Of a DNA stretch of 64,000 nucleotides, positions 52,995-64,000 are shown piece by piece. The position numbers and the translations under genes are program-made. The notes under the pieces are model-generated. The model saw only the letters and a program-made list of their open reading frames with translations. It did no database searches and was not told the DNA's origin. Numbering within the stretch: the first letter of the stretch is position 1; every line of letters begins with the position of its first letter. Source of the stretch: Acanthacorydalis orientalis (taxonomy: Eukaryota; Arthropoda; Insecta; Megaloptera; Corydalidae); NCBI GenBank assembly GCA_034766995.1, contig CM068322.1, positions 5,202,089 through 5,266,088 on the forward strand, written 5' to 3'.

Positions 52995-53563
52995 TAATTT
53001 ATAATATTTAAATATTCATATAATACAACTACTAAAAATTATATATATATATATATTAATAAGAGAATTGTTGACTGAATTTTTTTTATATCTGTTTTAA
53101 ACTTGCAACTGCATCTTCTTTAGTTAATTGCAATTTATTTATTGCACATTTCATTCAAAACAAAGTAATTTAAACAATTGATAAAATTCACAAAATATTG
53201 TACAAAATGTATATATTGTCTAAAAACATTCTATATTGTGCAAAATTCTATTAATATTGATGAATTTCAATTTTAGTAGAAAAGTATTTTTAATAATATA
53301 AGCTTCGAACAACGAATATTACTTCATCAAAACTCTTCAGCATTATTTAATTATTCAGTTAGTATTCAATTTATATCCTTCTGAATACATTGCAAAATCT
53401 GAAATTAAACTGTACTGTTTCTTACTGTTGAATATTGTTAAATAATAGATTAGACTACCAGTTATTTCCATTTCAATTGGATTAGCTTTATTTAAAATTG
53501 TACTTTCAATACTGTTTATTATTATATTTCTTCATCGTTGTGCAGACACGACACTCACACACG

Positions 53564-53564
<1 letters not shown>
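52995..53564. other. AT-rich non-coding DNA
   Basis: Nothing recognised; a 15-bp (TA)n at 53041. Confidence 0.5.
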
Positions 53565-54781
<1,217 letters not shown>

Positions 54782-54910
54782 CTTTTTACTCCATAAAAAA
54801 AATTACATTCAAAATTATTTATAAGAAATTATTGTTAATTTTTGATTATTTTTTATGCGAATTTGAACAGTAATACCATCATCTTCAGAGTACCAACTAT
54901 TATTACATAG
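54782..54910 (+). repeat. CACAAACC dispersed repeat
   Basis: TTTTTACTCCATAAA, AATTATTGTTAATTTTTGA, TTATTTTTTATGCGAATTTG, AACAGTAATACCATCATCTT, CAGAGTACCAA. It preserves the second half of the repeat better than any other copy. Confidence 0.6.
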
Positions 54911-55062
54911 GAGATATTTACTGTACCTTTATATTCTCAAGATAGGGTATTATCATCTAAATATGTGTAAGAAAAACTAAAAATTATTAATAATTATGAA
55001 TTGAATATATTTTATCAAAAAAATTATTGGCTGTTTGTGGATAAAGGATATTTGGAATCAGA

Positions 55063-56019
55063 GATGCGGCGACATCTTAAATCATTAACGCCTTATGGTT
55101 TATGTGGTGGAAAGAGAATTCATTTGTGAAGTTTCCTATTCAAAAATGCTGATTGTGACTTTCATGATAAACAACGGTCAGATCAATTGAAAAAGTCTGG
55201 AGGTGAATAGCTGAAAGTTCTATTGGAATAAAACTCGGCTCAAACACTCAAAGAATTGGCTCAACAGCTCGAAGTCGATAAATTAAACATTTGACGACGT
55301 TTACAAGGCATGGGAAAGATCTAGAAAGAAGGAAGGTAGCTGCCACATTAATTGACCGAAAACGCCATTTATAATTGTTTAACGTTTCGATTTATTTACT
55401 TGGAAGGTATAAAAATAAGAGTTTCTTGTGGCGTATCGTCACCCTCACCCACGATGAAAAATGGACCTATTTCGACACTTCGAAACCCAAGAAATCATGA
55501 GTTGATCCTGGCTAGTCATCAACGTTAACACTAAAGCGAAACAACCACTGTCACAAATCTCTATTTGGTGGGATAAGGAGGGTGTAGTATATATTAAGAG
55601 GTATTGAAACCGAAGGAAAAATCATCACTGAACGTTATCAACAACAATTGGAGCGTTTGAATGATAATTTGATACAAAAACGACCATCAATTGCATCAAA
55701 TTTCCGAAAAGTAGTTCTTCTCCATGACAACGCTCAGCCCCATGCTGCTACAGCCGTGAAATAAACACTGATAGAACTCAAATGGATGGTTCTCCCATAC
55801 CCAGCGTATTCTCCGGACCTGGTACCAAGTAATTACCATTTGTTTCGATCGAAGCAACACGCTTTGGAAGATACACACTTCCATAACTACGGAGAAGTCA
55901 AAAATTGTGTTATCGAATGAATTGGCTCAAAAGACAGACCAATCTTTCGTCGCGGAATTCAACTTCTACCAGAAAAGTCGGACAAAGTTATAGTTTCCAA
56001 GAGAAAATACTTTGATTAA
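55063..56019 (+). pseudogene. Mauritiana-type mariner transposase pseudogene
   Basis: About 957 bp, near the family length of about 345 codons less some deletions. Blocks in order: NADCDFHDKQRSDQLKK (after the first HTH), TLKELAQQLEVDK (second HTH), LQGMGKI.KEGR.LPH.L (linker, family WVPHEL), FLWRIVT, HDEKWTYF with the first aspartate, a decayed WWDKEGVVY segment, ITERYQQQLERLNDNL, VVLLHDNAQPH with the second aspartate, LPYPAYSPDLVPSNYHLF (third aspartate changed to Asn), GEVKNCVIE.IGSKD, and RRGIQLLPEKSDKV up to YFD-stop at 56017-56019. Several in-frame stops and indels make it non-functional. The inverted repeats were not identified. Confidence 0.87.
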
Positions 56020-56265
56020 TGTATTCATACATTTTGTTATTGAAATAAATGCTTAAAAAATCACAAAAAAACAGTGGTTTTCAATGCAATCTTCTAATAC
56101 TATATCATTTTGTTTTAATTCATCTGATAAATATATCATTTGTAAATATTCGTATTATTTTTCGTCATAATTAGTTCCATAAAGACTTATTATTATACAT
56201 TTATTGTTCGTGGAATAATCTAATGGATAATAAAATATTATTAAGTAGATAATAAAATTGTAATC
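56020..56265. other. AT-rich non-coding DNA
   Basis: Probably includes the 3' end of the preceding mariner; nothing else recognised. Confidence 0.45.
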
Positions 56266-56280
56266 TGTATATATATGTAA

Positions 56281-56338
<58 letters not shown>
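56266..56338. repeat. (TA)n microsatellite
   Basis: About 70 bp of (TA)n interrupted once by TATGTAAGTATA. Confidence 0.96.
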
Positions 56339-56341
<3 letters not shown>

Positions 56342-56499
56342 AGAAAAAATATTAAATCTACATAAATTTGTGACGTTATAAACAGAGTATTTTAAATAAG
56401 AAATTATATTTTCCAGTAGACATGAAAAGATATATAATTCAATTAATTTAAAAACATTTAGCAAATCGTTTATCAGAAATAAGAGATGAAATACTGAAA

Positions 56500-56728
56500 C
56501 ATAACCCGTCAGTTTCTTGAACACCGTGCCAGCCCTAGAGCTAACCAGAGTGTGCTTATGTAACATGCGCCACTCGCAGATGTCGACCGGTCGACGGGTC
56601 GCTCGTTGCTAAAGTAGAAGGCGTGGTCGGCACGTTTTAACCATCAGGGTGGCAATAGAAATGGCTCTTTCTACACGAAATCGTGCATACACACATGTGT
56701 GTATGTGTGTGTATATATATATATATAT

Positions 56729-56801
<73 letters not shown>

Positions 56802-57150
56802 CAACGATAAATATATATATACATACGATAGTACAGCCATAACACACACATTTACTTACAGACAAGCTCACACGTACATATGGCGAGCAACCCTTTTTCG
56901 AGCAAACCCTTAACATTGTCGCTCTATACACCACCACTGTACATCATAGGCTCGCAAAGTGGTAAAGTAACTGAAGTCACACTCCCAACCGGATGGATAG
57001 TGACGGTGGTTTTGCACTTAAGGGATGCAGTAATTTATATAACAGGTCGCGAGGTGCTCGTTTTTGGCTGACTTACTGACAACGCTACTTGCTTTAAATG
57101 TGTTTTTAAATGACTCTCCCGACGTACTTGTGATTAACGAACACCGTACG
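56500..57150. other. CpG-containing higher-complexity island split by a TA array
   Basis: Left part (56500-56700) holds GTCGACCGGTCGACGGGTCG and several other CpGs; right part (56870-57150) holds GGCGAGCAACCC, CAACCGGATGGATAGTGACG and GGTCGCGAGGTGCTCG. A (TA)n array lies between at 56711-56820, bordered by ACACACATGTGTGTATGTGT. A 63-codon plus-strand frame at 56880-57071 (starting MASNPFSSKPLTL) has no recognisable domain. It might be a promoter, an untranslated exon or an old element. Confidence 0.35.
56711..56822. repeat. (TA)n microsatellite
   Basis: About 90 bp of (TA)n with CATA/TGTA steps, then ACAACGATAAATATA. Confidence 0.95.
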
Positions 57151-57212
57151 TGTGCTCACTAAAATATATCAATATTCACCCATTAACACTTTAAATAAAG
57201 CCTTGTTGAATA

Positions 57213-57214
<2 letters not shown>

Positions 57215-57300
<86 letters not shown>
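57215..57300. repeat. (TA)n microsatellite
   Basis: About 82 bp of uninterrupted (TA)n. Confidence 0.97.
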
Positions 57301-57301
<1 letters not shown>

Positions 57302-58212
57302 CATATAGTAAACTATTTCATTAAGAATCACATTTATAAATTACTGTGTAGATTTTTAAATCGCGTTAATGATGTATAACAAACGTTCTTACTTTATCAT
57401 TTATTTAAATATTTTTTTGTAAATTAAAGGTATATTTACTACAAATTCATTTGAAACAAGAAATAACTAGGTAAATAATCGGGAAGTAACGAATTGTTAG
57501 TAATTTTCATAAGGTAGCTGAGATGACACACTGTACATACATGTAACCTTTGCTATTACAAAACAATAATGTACTCTCTATGTAAGACAATATACTTCTG
57601 AAGTTGAAGAAAAATTTATTTTCAGAAAAGAGTTTTTCTTTAGTCTTACCACACGTGCCACAAAAAGGCGTTAGAATGCAAAAAATCTATTTATTAAATT
57701 TTTTTAATTTGATTTTTCTATACCTTAGTATTGTATGTATAGTGACATTGAAAAGTATGATCAGAATTATTAATTTGTTGAGGAAATGTTTCCAATTTAC
57801 TCTTCCAAATAATAAAATGACAGTTATCAACAGCATTGTAAAGTGGACAATTTATCGTTGTATTATTGAATAGTCTGTAAACTTTTTGACCTATTTCCAA
57901 AATGTTAATAAAAGTATATATTTTTAAAATTTCAGTCACATTTCATTTTCTTATTACAATTATAAAGCATGCATTATATTTAACATCATAGTAATATTTA
58001 TTGTTTTTTTGATACTAATTTTACAAGTAATGTATTATTTTTCTGTTATAATTAACCTGTTCATTAAGACTTTTTCTATTGAACTTTACACAGTTCTTAT
58101 TAATTATTATCTTCAACCATTACTAATTTTCGAATATAATTGTATTTACAGCACGTACAGGCACGAATATACTATTTGAATTTTCATAGCCTCTTTTACA
58201 ATTTAATGACTA
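57301..58212. other. AT-rich non-coding DNA
   Basis: No gene recognised. The 89-codon frame at 57604-57873 has no motif. Confidence 0.5.
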
Positions 58213-58729
58213 ACAAGGAGAGGATACGACTTCGGAAATTGAGTTTGGGACCAAACTTCGTGTAGCGGTAGGGTACCCCAAAATTATTAATATTGTAACG
58301 TATTAGCTCGCTCTATTAAGTCAAATTCGAGAAAAAAGGCTCCAAAGTTTTTGCATTAGGCTTATGAGAGAAAGATTTTTACGCGTTGTTAACTATTATC
58401 TTTATTTAAATATATTTTTAATAAAATACATTAAATGCATTAAATAATTATTCAGGTGAAGAAATAAAACTGCTTGTATCGAGCGAGAATCGAACCTAAC
58501 ACGTCAAACACTTGAAGCTGCCTCACTACCGCCTAGGTATCCAGCTAGTTAACAACGCGTAAAAATCTTTCTCTCATAAGCCTAATGCGAAAACTTTGGA
58601 GCCTTTTCTCTAGAAAATGGCTGGATAGTGAGAGCTAATTCGTTACTATATTAATACTTTTGAGGTACCCTACCACTACACGAAGTTTGGTCCCAAACTC
58701 AATTTCTGAGGTCGTATCCCATTCCTTGT
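58213..58729. mobile_element. Foldback element with about 183-bp inverted arms and a tRNA-like loop
   Basis: The left arm (58213-58395) and the reverse complement of the right arm (58546-58729) match over their whole length at roughly 85-90%. They share exact blocks such as AAATTGAGTTTGGGACCAAA, CTTCGTGTAG, GGCTCCAAAGTTTT and ATTAGGCTTATGAGAGAAAG. The innermost 30 bp (GATTTTTACGCGTTGTTAAC) are identical. The ends begin ACAAGGA. A 150-bp spacer carries a tRNA-like segment on the minus strand. There is no transposase frame. A target duplication could not be fixed. Best described as a long-TIR (foldback/MULE-like) non-autonomous element; superfamily unknown. Confidence 0.85.
58470..58545 (-). 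other. tRNA-like segment in the foldback loop
   Basis: On the minus strand it reads TACCTAGGCGGTAGTGAGGC (A-box-like) and, about 35 bp on, GGTTCGATTCT (58486-58496), which matches the tRNA B box GGTTCGANTCC at 10 of 11 positions. No convincing acceptor stem or full cloverleaf could be paired, so it is not called as a tRNA gene. It could be a pol III promoter or the head of a SINE. Confidence 0.5.
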
Positions 58730-58730
58730 A

Positions 58731-59288
58731 AGCTAAAATAATAAATTTGTATTTATTTTTCATTTTCTTAGCACTTTCAACTAGATAATTACTTTTTTTG
58801 GAACAATGTAATAATTATTTTGACTGGAAAAGTATTCAGAAAGTTAACAAAACTAAAAATATTTTTGAAATACTTTGTCTCTGTAAATTCAAAAATTCTA
58901 AATGTGAAGTCTTGTTCCTATCTATTTGAAAATAATGATTTTCGTGTTTATTACTATTATTATTATCAACCAATCAGTTATATTTAATTTTTTACGCAAA
59001 ATTTTATTATTTTTAACCTGAAAACATTTTAGGTAAAATAAAAGTTAATTAGTAGGAATTATTAATATCTAAACCAATTATTAGTTAACAAATTAATAAC
59101 TAGATTAGTGAAGGTTACTTAAAATGTACTAGCTAATTATATATTAATTAAAAATAGCTCTATAAAATGTGGTTTTATTAATTTGTGTATAATAAATTGA
59201 TGATAAAAAATATGAACAAAATTATATATTATCTTACATTCTCATGTCACTATCAAAATTGGTATCCATTCATTGTGACAGAAAATGT

Positions 59289-59297
<9 letters not shown>
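58731..59297. other. AT-rich non-coding DNA
   Basis: Nothing recognised. Confidence 0.5.
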
Positions 59298-59331
<34 letters not shown>

Positions 59332-59352
59332 GTGTGTGTGTATATACATATA
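59298..59352. repeat. (TA)n(TG)n microsatellite
   Basis: About 32 bp of (TA)n followed by CTGTGTGTGTGTATATACATATA. Confidence 0.94.
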
Positions 59353-60384
59353 TAAATGTAATAAATATTAAAGACAGAAGTAAACTGTTGAAACTGCTCG
59401 TCATGCCCGTCACCTTCAAACTATTGTATCACAAAGGTTTATTTTTCATATATTTTTATATGTTATTTTCACGTTTATATTGAAAAAAATGTATAGCTTG
59501 TATATAAAATAGATTTTTTATTAGATTAAATATTCAAATTAAGTTCAAAAAAAATAAATATAATTTAAGATGTCTGTTGTTATAAAAAAAAATATTTTTT
59601 AGGCTCTTTCCATACACTTTACTTTTTAATACACAATTTTTTAAAACTAGTTTAAACGCTTATTAATTTATTGAAAAATAAAAAAAGATAGGTTTGAAAT
59701 TAAAACTAAACAATATTGATAAAAAATTAATTCTGAAAATGAAAATAATTTAATTATATTTTTTATTTCATTTGTTACATTTATTAATTATGTTATTACA
59801 GGAAGCATATATACATTTCTTAAATAGTAACAATATTTACATTATAATTGTATGATTCTATACTTATTATTCCGCTGGTGTATTTTATCGGTGATTTTTT
59901 CCCTTTTAGATCATATGAGTTTTTGTTTCATACTACTAGTTTCAGCACATACGACATCTTCATAAAGTTTTTAAATAAGAGATTTTAATTATATTTTAGA
60001 CTCGGTGATATCAATTAGAGTTTTTTGTTTTATGTATGTTATTGATAAATAAATATAAACAATTTCAAAAGAATTTAAAACACGATATATAAAATATATT
60101 TTAATACTTGTAACAATATTAAAAACAATCTTAAAAACTAAATAGAACAAAATTAACCCACCTGAACTAAATTACAAAATAGTATGTAGTACTTGTAATA
60201 AAGGTTTTTTCAGTCTAACAGGTTAAAATTGAAAGACAGTTGTAAATAATATATGAATTGAATTGTATATAAACAAAACAAAATGAGTCAATATGAGGTA
60301 AAAACATCTTAGAAATGAAATATAATATTACGAATATATTAATATTGAAAATATTGATATGAAATTCATTATTTTAAAAAACTT

Positions 60385-60420
<36 letters not shown>

Positions 60421-63400
60421 CATATTATAAACCACATTAACATAAAATTATAAAGCACGTTTCAATCAAAACATATATTAAAGAACTTGAAACAGATTTA
60501 CAATCCATTATTTAAATTTATGTGAAAATAGAATACTTACTGAAATGAGTAACTGGAAACAAAAAGTTATATGACTAAATAAGACGAAAAACACAATATC
60601 GATAGCATAGAATATAACTTTATAATATGATATAATTTCATTTACTGTAACTTATTTCGTCACTTATTTTAGATTAATGCAACTATTTTTTTAATGTGGA
60701 TTCGGTTTATATATAAGATTCTTCTTTATAAATCTATTTTATTACATTTGTTATTATTATATAAAATTGTATTATGAAACGAATCTTATTCGAAAAAATG
60801 GTTGTAAGATGATAATAAATTAAACATTTAATTATGTTAATACGAAAAAAAATATGTATTTTCTATTCTCAAACAATTTTCATAAGATATGTGTTTGAAG
60901 GTGCCAACAGAGTTTATCCTTTTTTCTGATTAAATGTTAACATACTCAGTCATTAGAGGGATCAGCAGAGTTTTAAAACGACTGAAACGAATATTAAACC
61001 ATAAGTGAAAGATTCGTTTTTCTATTTCATAATCTCTTTCTTGAAATCATATCATTTTTGTGATTAAAGTTGTTCAATAATTGATTATCATCTTCAAAAC
61101 ATTAAGCTACAGAAAAATCTCATCAAAATGTGCATCGAGTGCCAATAAAAAATGATGAAAAATAATTTATTGAACATTTCAAATCTAATTTTTTTCCATT
61201 TGTAGATGGAGAAAATAATTGTTTTGTGAAAATGACTAGCCATTGTGCCAGAGTGTGACATAAACGAAAACATCAATATGTATTTATAAGTAAATTCTAT
61301 TTAACAGAACTGTATTATATCTTTTAAGTTATCAAAAATGTATATTATTTTTCATTTCGTTGATAAAAAATAACATATTATTTACAGATAAGTGAAAGAT
61401 TTTCTTTAAAAAAATTCTGTGTACAAGTAAAATTATTAACATTTATCAATATTAATTGGTTAATTGTCTGGAAGAAGCTTATGATAAAAATATTGGTACA
61501 TTTTCTCACATATGTGTTTTGGGTATAACTATTATATATATATTGGGTATGATTTGTGAGTAATTAATGTTGATGCATCTAGTCTCATCCAATATTTTTT
61601 TCAATGGATTTTGTTTAGGATTATTTATTTTTTGTCACCTGTTTCTAATCTCTTTAAAGAAGGTTCAATTTTATTACATTTTAACCAATAACCGAAGACT
61701 GAAATTTCATCAAGTAGATGTGTTTGTTAGATGATGTGGTTTTGTAACATCATGTTTGTTTATCATTTTATCTTTCATGAAATATAACAGTATTTCAAAG
61801 TTTTGTAACAAAATTTCAATACACTGAGCATTCATTATCGAATATGTAATAAATTATTTAAATCAACATCGTTTATTTTTCATTTTCGAATTTTACATAT
61901 CTACCTGTGTTCTCTTTATTATTTACAATCACTAAATAATTTAAATCATTTTCAAAAGTATATTCTTTACATTACGATCATTAATTAACATTTTTTCTTG
62001 TGTTAGTATTCTTATTGTAGAAGTATTATATATTAACAATGAATTTAATTGCCATTTATATTAAAATTAAAAACAAATTCTTCAAACTTATCAGAAATAA
62101 AAATTATTTTTGTAAATGACATTATAATATAATTTATTATAATGTCATTTACAATACATTAAATTATAATTTTTTCATTTGTATTTGGAAAATAATTAGA
62201 ATTATTTATTTTTAATGAATTTTAAACAAAATATCTGTACCAATTCTTACAGTATAACTGAAAGAATTTCGTAGATAACTTAATAAATTATTATCAAGCA
62301 TAATTCATTTTTACACATTTTAAATAATACGAAAATAACTACTATTTTTTCTAATAATTCTTATTAATGTAAAGATTTTCGAAATACATTTTATTCTTTA
62401 TCATCGTATTAGCCTGTTTACAGTAGTGGCGTATTTAAATTTCTTTAATAAAAAAAAGTGAAATCTGAAAATATATGAAGTGCATATTTTATCTATTATT
62501 TAAGTTAGGAAAAAATACTACTCAATTTAAGTTATATTTACACAAATAAATAAAAAATATTTGTTCATATTTATATTCCTTACAACAATAAGGACAAAAC
62601 TAACAAAAAAGACGATGGAGTAAATATTAAACATGAAATTAGAATCAAGTGAAAAAAGGGGATGATATAAATCATTTGCTATAAAAGTGAGCATTTTGAT
62701 CGCTTAGGTTGAGAATTACTTATCTACAATAAAAATTTTACGCAAATATTATTTTATGTAAATGTTTTCTTTTTAAAAAAAAATATGAATTAAATGGAAA
62801 TAAGTATAGAATTTCTCACCTACAGTTGTATGTTCTGAATTCTTATCTCATAAACAAGCTTAAATATAAGAGACTCTTTTTATACAAAAGAAAAATAAAT
62901 CTTGTAACTTTGTGTACTTTGATAATAATTGAATGTCAGTATAAATGTGTATATATATATATATATATATAATCTGTAACTTTCGTATTTTATTGCATTT
63001 AATTTATCACTTATCAAGAAATAAAACCGTATTTGTCATTTGATGATACAAAAGAAAATAGTAATCAAGATAAGATGATCTTTGTTTTGTTTGATTAACC
63101 GCTATAAACCATGAAAATGCCTTCAAACGAAATGGAAATATCTAAGGGAAACGGATAATTTATTTTAAGTGAAACATTTTAGACATGGAATGTTTAAAGT
63201 TTAGTATATATTTCATTTCTTAACTATATTTTTATCAAGAATTTCAAAGTAAATGGTGTTGCATAATTTGTGTATACATGCTCTTACTAATAATTATCTA
63301 TTGTAAAAATGTATTTATATTAGTTTATTTTTTTGTAAATGATCTTTGACTAATAAATGTTTTACTCTCCAAAATCCATAATTTATTTCCGTATCAAAAA

Positions 63401-63631
63401 CTAATAATTAATTATTGATTACTGATAATCTTTCATTTTTCGATACGTGCATTTCAATATCCATTCAGTTATTCTCTGAGTATTAGGAAATACAAAAAGA
63501 ATGTAAAACTCATTTAGATATATATTTTAAAATCTTTAAAAAATATCTACTTCTATTAAAAAGTATATTTTTTATTTTAAAATTATTTTTTTTTTGTTTT
63601 GATCATCTAAGACAAAATATTTATTAAGTCC
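59353..63631. other. AT-rich non-coding DNA
   Basis: About 4.3 kb with no recognisable gene or element. It holds (TA)n arrays at 60388-60419 and 62950-62972 and a perfect inverted repeat at 62110-62154. The 60-codon minus-strand frame at 61094-61276 has no motif. Confidence 0.5.
62110..62154. repeat. Perfect 20-bp inverted repeat with 5-base loop
   Basis: TTGTAAATGACATTATAATA (62110-62129), loop TAATT, then its exact reverse complement (62135-62154). Not a simple TA palindrome, because the outer half has mixed sequence. Confidence 0.95.
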
Positions 63632-63769
63632 TTGACATACAAACACGTCTCTGACACGTCATGTGTTTTTTATGCCATTGTAAACATTTACGTCTCTGCG
63701 ATGCACACAGATTTAATTCACTTTAGTGCAGTTACAAAATCTAATATTAGAAAAAATAAATATATTAAT

Positions 63770-63772
63770 ATA

Positions 63773-63811
<39 letters not shown>

Positions 63812-63812
63812 T
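63770..63812. repeat. (TA)n microsatellite
   Basis: About 40 bp of (TA)n with TGTA and TACA steps. Confidence 0.93.
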
Positions 63813-63829
63813 CACTATTAAATTGTGAA

Positions 63830-64000
63830 CCATAGAAATGAACCCTGCAACATGTCTGTTTTGAATTTGTACGAAAGTGGTAGTGAAAGCCAAATGGGCT
63901 ATTTGAGTAAAGGAACATTTTCTTGAACATATACCTTCTGCTGGTAAAAAGCAATATCCTGCAGAGATGTCACGTGTACTCAAAAAACAATATAAAAAGC
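63830..64000 (+). pseudogene. piggyBac-like transposase C-terminal relic, cut by the window edge
   Basis: One frame from about 63907 reads VKEHFLEHIPSAGKKQYPAE then MSRVLKKQYKK. This resembles the segment just before the C-terminal cysteine-rich domain of piggyBac-derived transposases (family HFLxxIPPTxKKxxPxxxCxVCxKxxK). Both cysteines of the CxVC pair are replaced (Ser and Leu), suggesting decay. The upstream 75 bp contain stops in this frame. The rest, if present, is beyond the window. Confidence 0.55.

Noticed and set aside
58470..58545. A functional tRNA gene on the minus strand
   Set aside because: A- and B-box-like words are present, but no seven-base acceptor stem or anticodon arm could be paired; kept only as tRNA-like.

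Overview
The window looks like intergenic or intronic DNA from an animal genome, most likely an insect. It is extremely AT-rich and carries several dozen (TA)n microsatellites, some over 100 bp. Almost every stretch with recognisable protein similarity is a decayed eukaryotic DNA transposon: mariner of several lineages, Tc1, a WPPRSPDL-type insect transposase, a Harbinger-type MITE and piggyBac. There are no operons, Shine-Dalgarno sites or long ORFs. The longest open frames are either poly-(YI) translations of TA arrays or transposase scraps. I see no confident host gene, rRNA, functional tRNA or CRISPR array. All homology calls come from reading translated motifs by eye and from remembered family motifs; no database was searched.

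Layout. 0.4-1.0 kb: an internally deleted mariner (family M1). 5.3-8.8 kb: AT-rich DNA with two dispersed repeat types, a GC-rich 'GGGG..GAGCCCC' motif and an AT-rich 'CACAAACC' block. 9.2-10.0 kb: a decayed insect transposase. 10.57-10.63 kb: a hairpin of the GGTTGGTT type. 10.705-11.687 kb: a complete Harbinger-like MITE with about 41-bp TIRs and a TAA duplication. 12.3-12.9 kb: a CpG-containing, more complex island. 19.485-20.054 kb: a complete M1 element. 22.4 kb: a Tc1 scrap. 23.99-24.80 and 26.43-27.18 kb: two oppositely oriented copies of a second deleted mariner (M2), flanking a GC-richer island at 25.0-25.6 kb. 30.0-30.6 kb: the N-terminal part of another mariner. 31.2-32.4 kb: a nearly full-length mariner transposase pseudogene. 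37.84 kb: an M1 fragment. 39.9-40.1 kb: a mariner with N and C termini but no centre. 45.8 and 48.3 kb: two inverted arrays of the same decamer. 48.56-49.75 kb: two M1 copies in a row. 55.06-56.02 kb: a mauritiana-type mariner pseudogene. 56.5-57.15 kb: another CpG-containing island. 58.21-58.73 kb: a foldback element with about 183-bp arms and a tRNA-like loop. 63.9-64.0 kb: the edge of a piggyBac-like transposase.

How it fits together. The main theme is decay by internal deletion. M1 copies share one junction that keeps the 5' end and DNA-binding half of the transposase and removes the catalytic domain. M2 copies share a different junction that removes the DNA-binding half and keeps the catalytic domain. 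A shared junction means the deletion came before dispersal, so both behave like mariner-derived MITE families that needed transposase from elsewhere. Catalytic residues or reading frames are broken in every copy I could read.
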